DNA from: Bacteroides sp.
Lineage (GTDB): Bacteria > Bacteroidota > Bacteroidia > Bacteroidales > SM23-62
DNA length: 7,665 nucleotides
Direction: 5' to 3'
Assembly: GCA_030589965.1 (NCBI GenBank)
Contig: JAUUZM010000146.1
Span: 1 to 7,665 of the forward strand
Position numbers and translations under genes: made by a program. Below the pieces are notes generated by a model. That model made no database searches, had not been told where the DNA came from, and saw only the letters and a program-made list of their open reading frames with translations. How positions within the stretch are numbered: position 1 is the first letter of the stretch; each line of letters starts with the position of its first letter. Below are positions 1-6,187 of this stretch, one piece after another.

Positions 1-378
1 AACTGCGGCAACCAAGTCGGCAAGGTGTTCCTCAGGTGTTTTCTTTAGCTGAAGATTCACATGCTTCAGAGATCCTTTAGCAAGGAGGTTTACAACCTTG
101 GCACCTGCTTTATTGATCCAGTCCAGCGAAGCATTCTTATCAATGAAACCAAGTATCTCAATTTTATCAATATATCCGTTTTGGGAAGCCCATTCAATGA
201 TCTTCTCGACGGCCTCATATTCCCCTTCAGATACTCTGGCTGAAGCTACCTCCAGCCTGTCAAGCTTTACCTCCTCCAGAAGTATTTTGGCGATGTTAAG
301 CTTCTCCAATGCGTTAAAGGATACACCTGATGTTTGTTCCCCATCTCTGAGGGTGGTATCCATTATCTCCAGTTTCAT
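1..378 (-). CDS. cimA: (R)-citramalate synthase, Leptospira type (3' part cut by window edge)
   Basis: This HMGL-like acyltransferase probably condenses pyruvate with acetyl-CoA to (R)-citramalate, the threonine-independent entry to isoleucine. The first 126 residues are visible; the rest lies beyond the left edge. The catalytic signature DTTLRDGEQ sits at residues 7-15 (Arg11, Asp12). The stretch around LEVASARVSEGE (43-54), EILGF (74-78) and AKVVNLLAKGSL (93-104) closely resembles, from memory, Leptospira interrogans CimA; Leu76 and Leu99 line up with its Leu81 and Leu104, which form the hydrophobic pyruvate pocket. It lacks the GFPISSPGDF motif of LeuA. The start at 378 is preceded by AAGGA (384-388), one of the better Shine-Dalgarno sequences here. 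The gene follows leuD by 53 bp and is presumably cotranscribed. The alternative is a second 2-isopropylmalate synthase or homocitrate-type enzyme; the third pocket residue (Leptospira Tyr144) and the C-terminal allosteric domain lie outside the window. Confidence 0.8.
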   Translation of the reverse strand, partial: MKLEIMDTTLRDGEQTSGVSFNALEKLNIAKILLEEVKLDRLEVASARVSEGEYEAVEKIIEWASQNGYIDKIEILGFIDKNASLDWINKAGAKVVNLLAKGSLKHVNLQLKKTPEEHLADLVAAV

Positions 379-383
379 TTTAT

Positions 384-388
384 TCCTT
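384..388 (-). promoter_or_regulatory. Ribosome binding site of the citramalate synthase gene
   Basis: AAGGA, 5 nt before the ATG at 376-378. It supports that ATG over the in-frame ATG five codons later (361-363), which would begin directly at the catalytic MDTTLRDGEQ and remove the first beta strand. It is notable because most starts in this window lack a recognisable Shine-Dalgarno sequence. Confidence 0.5.
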
Positions 389-431
389 TCTGTATTCAAC
401 TTAATTGTTAAATCTGTAATTCCTGGCTGAC

Positions 432-1013
432 TTACTTTTTTTCAAATTCTTCCACTTTGTCCAGAATGCTAACCAGGTAATCGATATCGTCATACCCATT
501 CTGAAGACACTTCTTCTTATATGGATTGATTTCAAATGATTCTTCCTCTCCTGTACTTTCAAGTCTGATGACCTGCGTTTCAAGGTCAACTACGATCTTT
601 TCAGAAGGATCTGATTCAACCTTTTCCTGCAGGGATGCAAGAAAATCATCAGAAACCTGAACTGGAAGTAGTCCGTTATTCAATGCATTATTTTTAAATA
701 TATCTGCGAAAAAACTAGATACGACAACCTTGAAACCGTAATCATACAATGCCCATGCCGCATGTTCGCGGCTGGAACCGGATCCGAAATTTTTACCGGC
801 CAGAAAAATGGTTCCGCTGTAATCCTGGTTATTTAAAACAAAGCCAGCTTTGGGCTCATTCTGATCATTATACCTCCAGTCACGGAATAGATTATCTCCG
901 AATCCTTCCCTGTCCGTGGCTTTTAAAAACCTGGCAGGTATAATCTGGTCAGTATCAACATTTTCTTCCCTAAGTGGTACGGCCCTTGAGACTATACTGG
1001 TGAATTTTTCCAT
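432..1013 (-). CDS. leuD: 3-isopropylmalate dehydratase small subunit
   Basis: Small (swivelling, aconitase domain 4) subunit of isopropylmalate isomerase. It pairs with LeuC in the cytoplasm to convert 2-isopropylmalate to 3-isopropylmalate. The protein has 193 residues against about 200 in E. coli. The family signatures are clear: VDTDQIIPARFLK (residues 19-31) and the substrate-binding loop GSGSSREHA (77-85), followed by FFADIFKNNALNNGLLP (101-117), typical of LeuD. The start lies 6 bp after the leuC stop, so the two subunits are almost certainly cotranslated from one message, as is usual for this heterodimer. Only a weak AAGA precedes the ATG, so translation may depend on coupling to leuC. 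If the downstream synthase makes citramalate, LeuCD would also isomerise citramalate to beta-methylmalate, a known dual role in organisms with CimA. Confidence 0.97.
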   Translation of the reverse strand: MEKFTSIVSRAVPLREENVDTDQIIPARFLKATDREGFGDNLFRDWRYNDQNEPKAGFVLNNQDYSGTIFLAGKNFGSGSSREHAAWALYDYGFKVVVSSFFADIFKNNALNNGLLPVQVSDDFLASLQEKVESDPSEKIVVDLETQVIRLESTGEEESFEINPYKKKCLQNGYDDIDYLVSILDKVEEFEKK

Positions 1014-1019
1014 GATATC

Positions 1020-2393
1020 TTATTCGAATGTTCTTACATCTGTAATTTTACCGTTGATGGCAGTGGCTGCCGCTGTCAGTGGACTGGCAAGAATGGTTCT
1101 TGATTTTGGACCCTGCCTGCCTTCAAAGTTCCTGTTGGACGTTGACACACAGTATTCTCCCTGCGGTACCTTATCATCATTCATTGCAAGACATGCTGAG
1201 CATCCAGGCTGCCTGATCTCAAATCCGGCATCCCCCAGTACTTCCCGCAATCCTTCATCATCGATCTGTTTTTCTACGAGTTTTGAACCTGGAACTATAT
1301 ACGCTGTAATATTGGATGCCTTTTGATGACCCTTCACGAGATTAGCCACTGCCCTGAAATCCTCAATCCTTGCATTTGTGCAGCTGCCGATAAAGACATA
1401 ATTGACAGGCATTTCAAGAAGTTTTTCTCCCTGTTTGAGGCCCATATATTCGAGGGACTTCTCCTCACCTGCATTTGTGGGTATTGGATGATCTACAGGA
1501 ATACCCATACCTGGGTTTGTTCCATAAGTTACCATGGGAGGAATGGAAGAAGCTTCATAATTAAGTTCCAGATCGAATACCGCATCATCATCGGTATAGA
1601 GTTCCTTCCAGCCCTCAATCTTTTGATCCAATTCCTCTCCATGCGGGGAATATTTCTTTCCTTTTACATACTCAAGTGTCTTATCATCTGGTGCTATCAG
1701 TCCCCCTCTTGCACCCATTTCTATACTCATATTGCAAACCGTCATCCGTGCTTCCATAGACATATTCCTGAAAGTGGAACCTGCGTACTCAACGAAATAG
1801 CCAGTACCTCCACCTGCACCCAACTTTGATATGATATAAAGGATTACATCCTTGGAGGTAACACCCTTATTCAAATCACCTTCTACAGTTATCCTCATTT
1901 TCTTAGGCTTGTACTGCATAAGGCATTGGCTGGCTAATACCATTTCTACCTCACTTGTGCCAATTCCAAAAGCAATGCATCCAAATGCCCCATGAGTTGC
2001 GGTATGGCTGTCCCCGCATACAATTGTCTGTCCGGGTTGGGTTATTCCGAGTTCAGGACCAATAATATGGACGATCCCATGGTTCTCATGCTGGAGGTGA
2101 AAATGTTGAATATTATGATTTTTGCAGTTTTCTGACAGCCTATCAACCTGTAGCCTGGAGAGCTTATCCCCAATGGTCAGATGCTGGTCAATTGTAGGTA
2201 CATTGTGGTCAGGTGTGGCAAACACACTATCAGGCCTGAATACAGCAATACCTCTGCGCTCAATGCCGGTGAAAGCTTGTGGACTTGTGACCTCATGAAT
2301 GAAGTGTCGGTCTATATACAATACATCCGGGCCATCAGGTATGCTGTCAACCACATGTTTGTCCCAAATCTTATCAAATAATGTCTGTGCCAT
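1020..2393 (-). CDS. leuC: 3-isopropylmalate dehydratase large subunit
   Basis: Large subunit of isopropylmalate isomerase, an aconitase-family [4Fe-4S] enzyme. At 457 residues it is close to the 466 of E. coli LeuC and looks intact. The N terminus MAQTLFDKIWDKHVV is the standard LeuC opening, which fixes the start. GQTIVCGDSHTATHGAFG (121-138) is the aconitase active-site signature. The three cluster ligands are visible as Cys338 (IGSCTN, 335-340) and Cys398 and Cys401 (PGCSACLAMN, 396-405). The C-terminal NRNFEGRQGPKSRTILASP (420-438) is also family-typical. No Shine-Dalgarno is seen; the upstream sequence is A/T-rich. The gene lies 95 bp after leuA, the longest gap in the operon, and 6 bp before leuD. 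Confidence 0.98.
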   Translation of the reverse strand: MAQTLFDKIWDKHVVDSIPDGPDVLYIDRHFIHEVTSPQAFTGIERRGIAVFRPDSVFATPDHNVPTIDQHLTIGDKLSRLQVDRLSENCKNHNIQHFHLQHENHGIVHIIGPELGITQPGQTIVCGDSHTATHGAFGCIAFGIGTSEVEMVLASQCLMQYKPKKMRITVEGDLNKGVTSKDVILYIISKLGAGGGTGYFVEYAGSTFRNMSMEARMTVCNMSIEMGARGGLIAPDDKTLEYVKGKKYSPHGEELDQKIEGWKELYTDDDAVFDLELNYEASSIPPMVTYGTNPGMGIPVDHPIPTNAGEEKSLEYMGLKQGEKLLEMPVNYVFIGSCTNARIEDFRAVANLVKGHQKASNITAYIVPGSKLVEKQIDDEGLREVLGDAGFEIRQPGCSACLAMNDDKVPQGEYCVSTSNRNFEGRQGPKSRTILASPLTAAATAINGKITDVRTFE

Positions 2394-2410
2394 ATGCTAA
2401 TTAAAATAAT

Positions 2411-2465
2411 AGGAATTACAAAAATACTCGATAAAAGGAATTAAAGATCGGAAATGAAGGAATTA
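2411..2465. repeat. Three direct copies of AGGAATTA in the leuA-leuC gap
   Basis: The octamer AGGAATTA (TAATTCCT in the transcribed direction) occurs at 2411-2418, 2436-2443 and 2458-2465, with start-to-start distances of 25 and 22 bp. All copies share one orientation and lie inside the 95-bp leuA-leuC gap (2394-2488). No hairpin followed by a T-run is evident there. The near two-turn spacing would suit a DNA-binding protein, but the element is short, AT-rich and of unknown function. A fourth copy in the opposite orientation (417-424) lies in the leuD-cimA gap. Confidence 0.4.
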
Positions 2466-2488
2466 GTAATAATTTAACTCATTCAGGT

Positions 2489-3985
2489 CTAGACAACCTG
2501 TGCCAGAGCATCAATAAATGCCTCTACAGATGCTGTGACAATATCCGTATTGGCAGAAAAGCCATAGTAAGTGCTTCCCTTATGCTGGATCTGGATATGT
2601 ACCTTTCCAAGGTCATCACTCCCCCTGGTAATCGCCTGAATTAGAAACTCTTCAAGTCGAACTTTCTTATTCACGATACGTTTCACTGCTGTGAATGATG
2701 CATCAATGGGACCATTGCCTACTGCAGACTCAATAATTTTCTGTCCCTGCATTTCAAGTTCCACCGTAGCTGTTGGAATGGCGTTGGTTCCGCAGGTAAC
2801 CTGGAGTGCACTTAACTCAATGCTACGCGGTCCACGTTTCTCTTTTCCAACCAATATCTTCAGATCCTCATCATTGACCTCTTTCTTCTTATCTGCTACT
2901 TCAAGGAACTCTTCATACAGATGATCAATTTTAGCTTTGTCAAGTTTATAACCCAATTTTTCCACCCGGTGCCTAAGGGCTGCCCTGCCGCTCCTGGCAG
3001 TAAGCACAATGGAGGATTCATTAATTCCTACAGCCTTGGGATCAATAATCTCATAGTTTTCTCTCTTTTTTAATACTCCGTCCTGATGAATACCTGATGA
3101 ATGGGCAAAAGCGTTCCTCCCAACAATGGCCTTATTCGGTTGAACAGGCATTCTCATCAGAGTAGAAACCATTCTGGAGGTTTTAAATATTTTCTTTGCG
3201 TTAATATCAGTGTATACCTTCAGATGTTTACGGCTTTTCAATATCATGACAACTTCTTCGAGAGAAGTATTACCTGCTCTTTCACCAATTCCGTTCATGG
3301 TAACCTCAACCTGCCTGGCACCATTGATCACTCCGGAAATTGTATTTGCTGTTGCCATTCCAAGGTCATTATGACAATGTGTGGACAGGATAGCTTGATC
3401 AACATTATCGACGTGTTCTTTAAGATATTTGATCTTGGCTCCAAATTCCTCCGGAAGAGTGTAACCTGTAGTATCAGGTATATTGACTACTGTGGCCCCG
3501 GCTGCGATGACAGCCTGGACTACCCTTGCAAGGTACTTGTTTTCAGTCCGCCCGGCATCTTCAGCATAAAACTCTACATCCTCTACAAATTTCTTTGCGT
3601 ATTTAACAGCCGCTATAGCCCTCTCAACGATTTTATCCTGGGTTGAATTAAGCTTGTAATGAATGTGATAATAGGAAGTTCCAATCCCGGTATGTATTCT
3701 TGGCCTCTGAGCAAATTTCAGTGCATCTGCTGCAACTTCAATATCTTTTTCAACAGCTCTGGTTAGTCCACATACAATAGGATCCTTTACAGCCTTTGAG
3801 ATCTCAACAACTGAGTTGAAGTCCCCTGGACTGGAAATAGGAAAACCAGCTTCAATAACATCTACTCCAAGACTCTCAAGTTCCTTTGCAACTTCAATTT
3901 TTTCAATAGTATTCAACTGGCAACCAGGTACCTGTTCCCCATCTCTGAGGGTGGTATCAAAAACATATACTTTATCCTTCTCCAT
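2489..3985 (-). CDS. leuA: 2-isopropylmalate synthase
   Basis: First committed enzyme of leucine synthesis: condenses 2-oxoisovalerate with acetyl-CoA to 2-isopropylmalate. It has 498 residues and looks complete. The N-terminal TIM barrel carries DTTLRDGEQVPGCQLN (10-25; catalytic Arg14, metal ligand Asp15), the LeuA-specific GFPISSPGDF (47-56) and HTGIGTSYYHIHYKL (98-112), the metal-binding STHCHNDLG (201-209; His203, His205) and GERAGNTSLEE (234-244; ligand Asn239). GRNAFAHSSGIHQDGVLK (289-306) marks the linker region. The C-terminal part (about 385-498), with GNGPIDASFTAVKRI and SANTDIVTASVEAF, is the LeuA dimer/leucine feedback domain, so allosteric inhibition by leucine is expected. The start is supported by AGGA at 3989-3992, at a short 3-nt spacing. 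The gene follows an 89-bp gap that probably contains the operon promoter and a candidate leader peptide. Confidence 0.97.
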   Translation of the reverse strand: MEKDKVYVFDTTLRDGEQVPGCQLNTIEKIEVAKELESLGVDVIEAGFPISSPGDFNSVVEISKAVKDPIVCGLTRAVEKDIEVAADALKFAQRPRIHTGIGTSYYHIHYKLNSTQDKIVERAIAAVKYAKKFVEDVEFYAEDAGRTENKYLARVVQAVIAAGATVVNIPDTTGYTLPEEFGAKIKYLKEHVDNVDQAILSTHCHNDLGMATANTISGVINGARQVEVTMNGIGERAGNTSLEEVVMILKSRKHLKVYTDINAKKIFKTSRMVSTLMRMPVQPNKAIVGRNAFAHSSGIHQDGVLKKRENYEIIDPKAVGINESSIVLTARSGRAALRHRVEKLGYKLDKAKIDHLYEEFLEVADKKKEVNDEDLKILVGKEKRGPRSIELSALQVTCGTNAIPTATVELEMQGQKIIESAVGNGPIDASFTAVKRIVNKKVRLEEFLIQAITRGSDDLGKVHIQIQHKGSTYYGFSANTDIVTASVEAFIDALAQVV

Positions 3986-4074
3986 GTGTCCTGCATTTAG
4001 GGCGGTAAATAATCATACAAAAGAACTAATAAAATATGAAAAATGCCATACAACATATCAAAAAAGAGGCATGT
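3986..4074 (-). promoter_or_regulatory. Putative leu operon control region upstream of leuA
   Basis: This 89-bp gap between the DUF3179 lipoprotein stop and the leuA start is the only one that separates functionally unrelated genes in this half of the window. It is very T-rich on the sense strand. I could not find a clean Bacteroidota promoter (TTTG, about 19 nt, TAnnTTTG); the nearest -7-like string, TTCTTTTG (4018-4025), lacks a well-spaced -33 element. The region contains the candidate leader ORF (3997-4056), a repeated TTGTATG (4047-4053 and 4014-4020) and the leuA AGGA. The promoter is inferred from position only; it could also lie inside the end of the lipoprotein gene. Confidence 0.35.
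3997..4056 (-). CDS. Candidate branched-chain leader peptide upstream of leuA
   Basis: A 19-codon ORF on the leuA strand reads MLYGIFHILLVLLYDYLPP and stops with TAA 11 nt before the leuA ATG. Six of 19 residues are Leu, nine are branched-chain, and residues 8-13 form an unbroken Ile-Leu-Leu-Val-Leu-Leu run (codons ATT TTA TTA GTT CTT TTG). That composition, directly upstream of leuA, is what amino-acid-sensing leader peptides look like. It ends Pro-Pro-stop, a context known to slow termination, with the stop close to the leuA AGGA. I see no convincing terminator/antiterminator pair, so any control would more likely act on leuA translation. Cautions: the DNA is T-rich, which alone favours hydrophobic codons; there is no Shine-Dalgarno; and the frame is the same as that of the lipoprotein gene ending 18 nt upstream. 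Its function is inferred, not shown. Confidence 0.4.
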   Translation of the reverse strand: MLYGIFHILLVLLYDYLPP

Positions 4075-5181
4075 CTACGGATGAATTGAAACCTCAGGGT
4101 AAAAGGCTGCAAAAGAGAACCAGTATCCCATGAAACTATTTACCGATGGTAAATGCTGAGCCTGTCTTTGACCGGAGACTGCTTCTCCAAAGAGATTCCA
4201 CTCATTACCTTCCTGGTCTATGAATATTCCTTCCTTACCTGATGGACTGATTATTAAGCTAGTGCCATCTTCCATTTTGGTTTTAAACGCGATCATATAT
4301 TGATTTTTTCTACCAATAATGGCAAGATTTTCCCCTTCAAACTGAACATTCAATGTCTCCAAAGTATTTGAAAATGATTCAAACCTGTAAACTCTTACCT
4401 TCTCGTTTATTATTATTCCCAGAACTCTTTCCTTTTGGGGTAAACGGTTATCGTTACGGCTTATGGGAAAAATTAGTCCCTGTTCCGTCCTGTATCCTCC
4501 ATAAGGATAGTATCCATAATTCCTGGAATGTCCCGTCGAAGAAGAAATTACCTTGGAATCTGGGTATAGCTGTTTCCATAGCTCCCATGGCATTTCTATC
4601 AGTTGGATTATCTCGGGGATGTTTCCTATAAGTTCACCATTGACACATTGGAGTCCAATTTGAGACCAGTTAGATCCTGTCAGCCTATCGTAGGGGATAA
4701 GATTTGTATTATATAGCAAGCCACTTACACCGTAAGTGGATAGACTGTTATTTATCATGCGGCTCCAGCCTACACCTGTACCGGTCAGCGGACAGTATGT
4801 GACTGCGACTTTCAAATCACCGGCCTTGTCATTTATAATCTCATGCCAATCCAGTATTGGATGTGGATATGCAGTAATCTCATCCCCGGATTTAATGCCC
4901 AAGACCAGATCTCCATTTTTCAGGTAATCATTATCTGAATGATTCACATCTATTTTTTCCGGATCGTTCAGGGCTGGAATCCCATCCTTTCCTGGTCCCC
5001 CGTCAAAAACTTCATCAAGGGGTATAAGCCAGCCATCATTACTCCCACTATTTCCTGAGCCGGTGGTATTTCCAGTGGTATTTCCTGTGGTTTTACCTGT
5101 TGTATTTTCGGGGGTTTCGCATCCTGCAACAAAAATGATTGCAGCTAGCAAAAATGTTTGAATTTTGATTTTTCTTTTCAT
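4075..5181 (-). CDS. DUF3179 domain-containing lipoprotein
   Basis: Predicted membrane-anchored lipoprotein of 368 residues with a DUF3179 domain, a family without an established function. The start at 5181 was chosen because it places MKRKIKIQTFLLAAIIFVAGC as a compact lipoprotein signal with lipobox VAGC (18-21; Cys21 lipidated); an in-frame ATG at 5226 would add 15 polar residues and overlap the preceding gene. A low-complexity TTGN linker (27-41) follows. DUF3179 landmarks are VLGIKSGDEITAYPHPILDW (93-112), HEIIND (113-118), TYCPLTGTG (128-136, with Cys130) and YGVSGLLYNTNLIPYDR (150-166). A second half resembles the first around VLGIIINEKVRVYRF (253-267), and the end WFSFAAFYPEVSIHP is typical. 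It follows the barrel protein gene by 10 bp, which suggests the two are made together and act in the envelope. No strong terminator follows. Confidence 0.85.
   Translation of the reverse strand: MKRKIKIQTFLLAAIIFVAGCETPENTTGKTTGNTTGNTTGSGNSGSNDGWLIPLDEVFDGGPGKDGIPALNDPEKIDVNHSDNDYLKNGDLVLGIKSGDEITAYPHPILDWHEIINDKAGDLKVAVTYCPLTGTGVGWSRMINNSLSTYGVSGLLYNTNLIPYDRLTGSNWSQIGLQCVNGELIGNIPEIIQLIEMPWELWKQLYPDSKVISSSTGHSRNYGYYPYGGYRTEQGLIFPISRNDNRLPQKERVLGIIINEKVRVYRFESFSNTLETLNVQFEGENLAIIGRKNQYMIAFKTKMEDGTSLIISPSGKEGIFIDQEGNEWNLFGEAVSGQRQAQHLPSVNSFMGYWFSFAAFYPEVSIHP
5060..5107. repeat. Four 12-bp tandem repeats in the lipoprotein linker
   Basis: Four adjacent 12-bp units, at 5060-5071, 5072-5083, 5084-5095 and 5096-5107, follow the pattern CC-x-x-TGGTATTT with one or two changes each. 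Read on the coding strand, they give repeated Thr-Thr-Gly-Asn/Lys units immediately after the lipidated cysteine. Because 12 is a multiple of three, gain or loss of a unit would change only linker length, so copy number may vary between strains without breaking the gene. Confidence 0.8.
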
Positions 5182-5191
5182 GACATTTTTT

Positions 5192-6166
5192 TTATAAAAT
5201 AATTCCTGATTTTTTTGTTCCGCCAATCTTAAAATAGAGTCCGGCCGTTATCCGAAAGTTTGTTGTAAGCTGTACTCCCTGTAGATAACTGTAGAGAGGC
5301 ATCTCTACCGCGAGTCTGGCATGAATATCCGGTGTAGCCTGGTAGACAAGTCCAGGTACAATATAGACCCACCTGCCACCGGTATTGGGAAGCTCCCTGC
5401 CTCCCTGAGAATCCACTCCTGCAGATCTGAATCGAACCAAGACGGAGGGATTAAATATTTTGGTCCCTATCAGTATTTGTTCTGAGAGTCCCGCAATTAC
5501 CTGAAACTCATTTCCGAAGCCATAATCTGTAAATCCAAGGTAGTCCTTATTTATCCCGGTATATCGGTAGATGAGGCGCAATGAAAGATTAGAGCTGGGC
5601 CTCAGAATACCGGACCTGCTTACCAATCCCCAGAAGATCCCATCCCATGCACCACTGCCGGGCTGCAGGTCAGCATTATAGGTAATCCCATCCTTGCTTT
5701 TCATATCCGAACGTCCAAGGGGAATTTTGGGACCAGCCCCCAACAACATTTCCCATTTTTGCCCTATCCCACCACCTGCACGGTAAGTGAATAAAAGAAT
5801 TGCATCTCCGAGTCCGTGAAGGAAATCTGTGTTTGTTCCTGACTCGCCTTCGATGATCCTGGACTGAAAAACATAGGTGAACATGGTACTTAGATGCAAA
5901 TGATCCGTGATAGAATACCCTGTTTCAAGAAGGATGGACTGGGTAAGCCGCTGTCTTGAAGCATCATCAACAATCTGATTACCAATTTTCAAGGTATTCA
6001 GGTAGTTCAGGTCATAGGAAGGGGATATTTGCCAGGTTCCCTTGGATGATGAAGGCATCCCCAGGTTTCCTGTCAACGGCACCCCACCAGAACAGCAGGT
6101 TTGTCCATCGAGGGATGAAATATTAAATAATACAAAAATAGATAGTATGAGGGATGAAGGCTTCAT
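5192..6166 (-). CDS. Outer-membrane beta-barrel protein, transporter-like
   Basis: A 324-residue secreted protein, probably an outer-membrane barrel of the loose 'transporter'/MetA-pathway-of-phenol-degradation-like group; its substrate is unknown. Residues 1-22 are a signal peptide (hydrophobic LILSIFVLFNIS, cleavage near Gly21-Gln22), leaving a mature end rich in Cys and Gly (QTCCSGGVPLTGNLGMP, 22-38) with adjacent Cys24-Cys25. It is not a lipoprotein: no lipobox precedes the cysteines. Barrel-like landmarks are GLGDAILLFTYR (118-129), LLGAGPKIPLGRSD (141-154), LQPGSGAWDGIFWG (167-180) and a series of alternating amphipathic strands ending with LRLAVEMP-like and FRITAGLYFKI (304-314) segments. 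A ten-residue tail follows the last aromatic strand, which is unusual because barrels normally end at that strand. The upstream 76-bp gap holds two palindromes. The Cys pair could bind a metal such as copper or form a disulphide; that is speculation. Confidence 0.7.
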   Translation of the reverse strand: MKPSSLILSIFVLFNISSLDGQTCCSGGVPLTGNLGMPSSSKGTWQISPSYDLNYLNTLKIGNQIVDDASRQRLTQSILLETGYSITDHLHLSTMFTYVFQSRIIEGESGTNTDFLHGLGDAILLFTYRAGGGIGQKWEMLLGAGPKIPLGRSDMKSKDGITYNADLQPGSGAWDGIFWGLVSRSGILRPSSNLSLRLIYRYTGINKDYLGFTDYGFGNEFQVIAGLSEQILIGTKIFNPSVLVRFRSAGVDSQGGRELPNTGGRWVYIVPGLVYQATPDIHARLAVEMPLYSYLQGVQLTTNFRITAGLYFKIGGTKKSGIIL

Positions 6167-6187
6167 GCTGGTAAAATTACCATGCGC

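Noticed and set aside
98..430. 110-residue plus-strand ORF opposite the citramalate synthase
   Set aside because: It lies antisense to a clearly conserved gene in the complementary frame, has no recognisable domain and reads as Ser-rich low complexity; a shadow of the real gene.
401..589. 62-residue minus-strand ORF overlapping the leuD 3' end
   Set aside because: Out of frame within leuD, strongly basic, and without a family match; a frame shadow. The same applies to the minus-strand ORF at 6233-6484 within flavodoxin.
3101..3646. 181-residue plus-strand ORF opposite leuA
   Set aside because: Antisense to the conserved LeuA barrel, no recognisable family, no upstream signal. The plus-strand ORFs at 916-1326 and 1323-1829 opposite leuC are rejected for the same reason.
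4026..4049. Seven-codon ORF MAFFIFY in the leuA upstream region
   Set aside because: Phe-rich with no Leu, shorter, and overlapped by the 19-codon Leu-rich ORF in another frame; it has no link to leucine control.
4038..4072. Possible intrinsic terminator after the lipoprotein gene (ATGCC at 4068-4072 pairing with GGCAT at 4043-4047, then a short T-run)
   Set aside because: The stem is only 5 bp with a 20-nt loop and the T-run overlaps the stem, too weak to call.
5182..5226. Upstream in-frame start for the DUF3179 lipoprotein (MAEQKNQ...)
   Set aside because: It would put 15 polar residues ahead of the lipoprotein signal and overlap the barrel gene; the ATG at 5181 gives a proper signal peptide.
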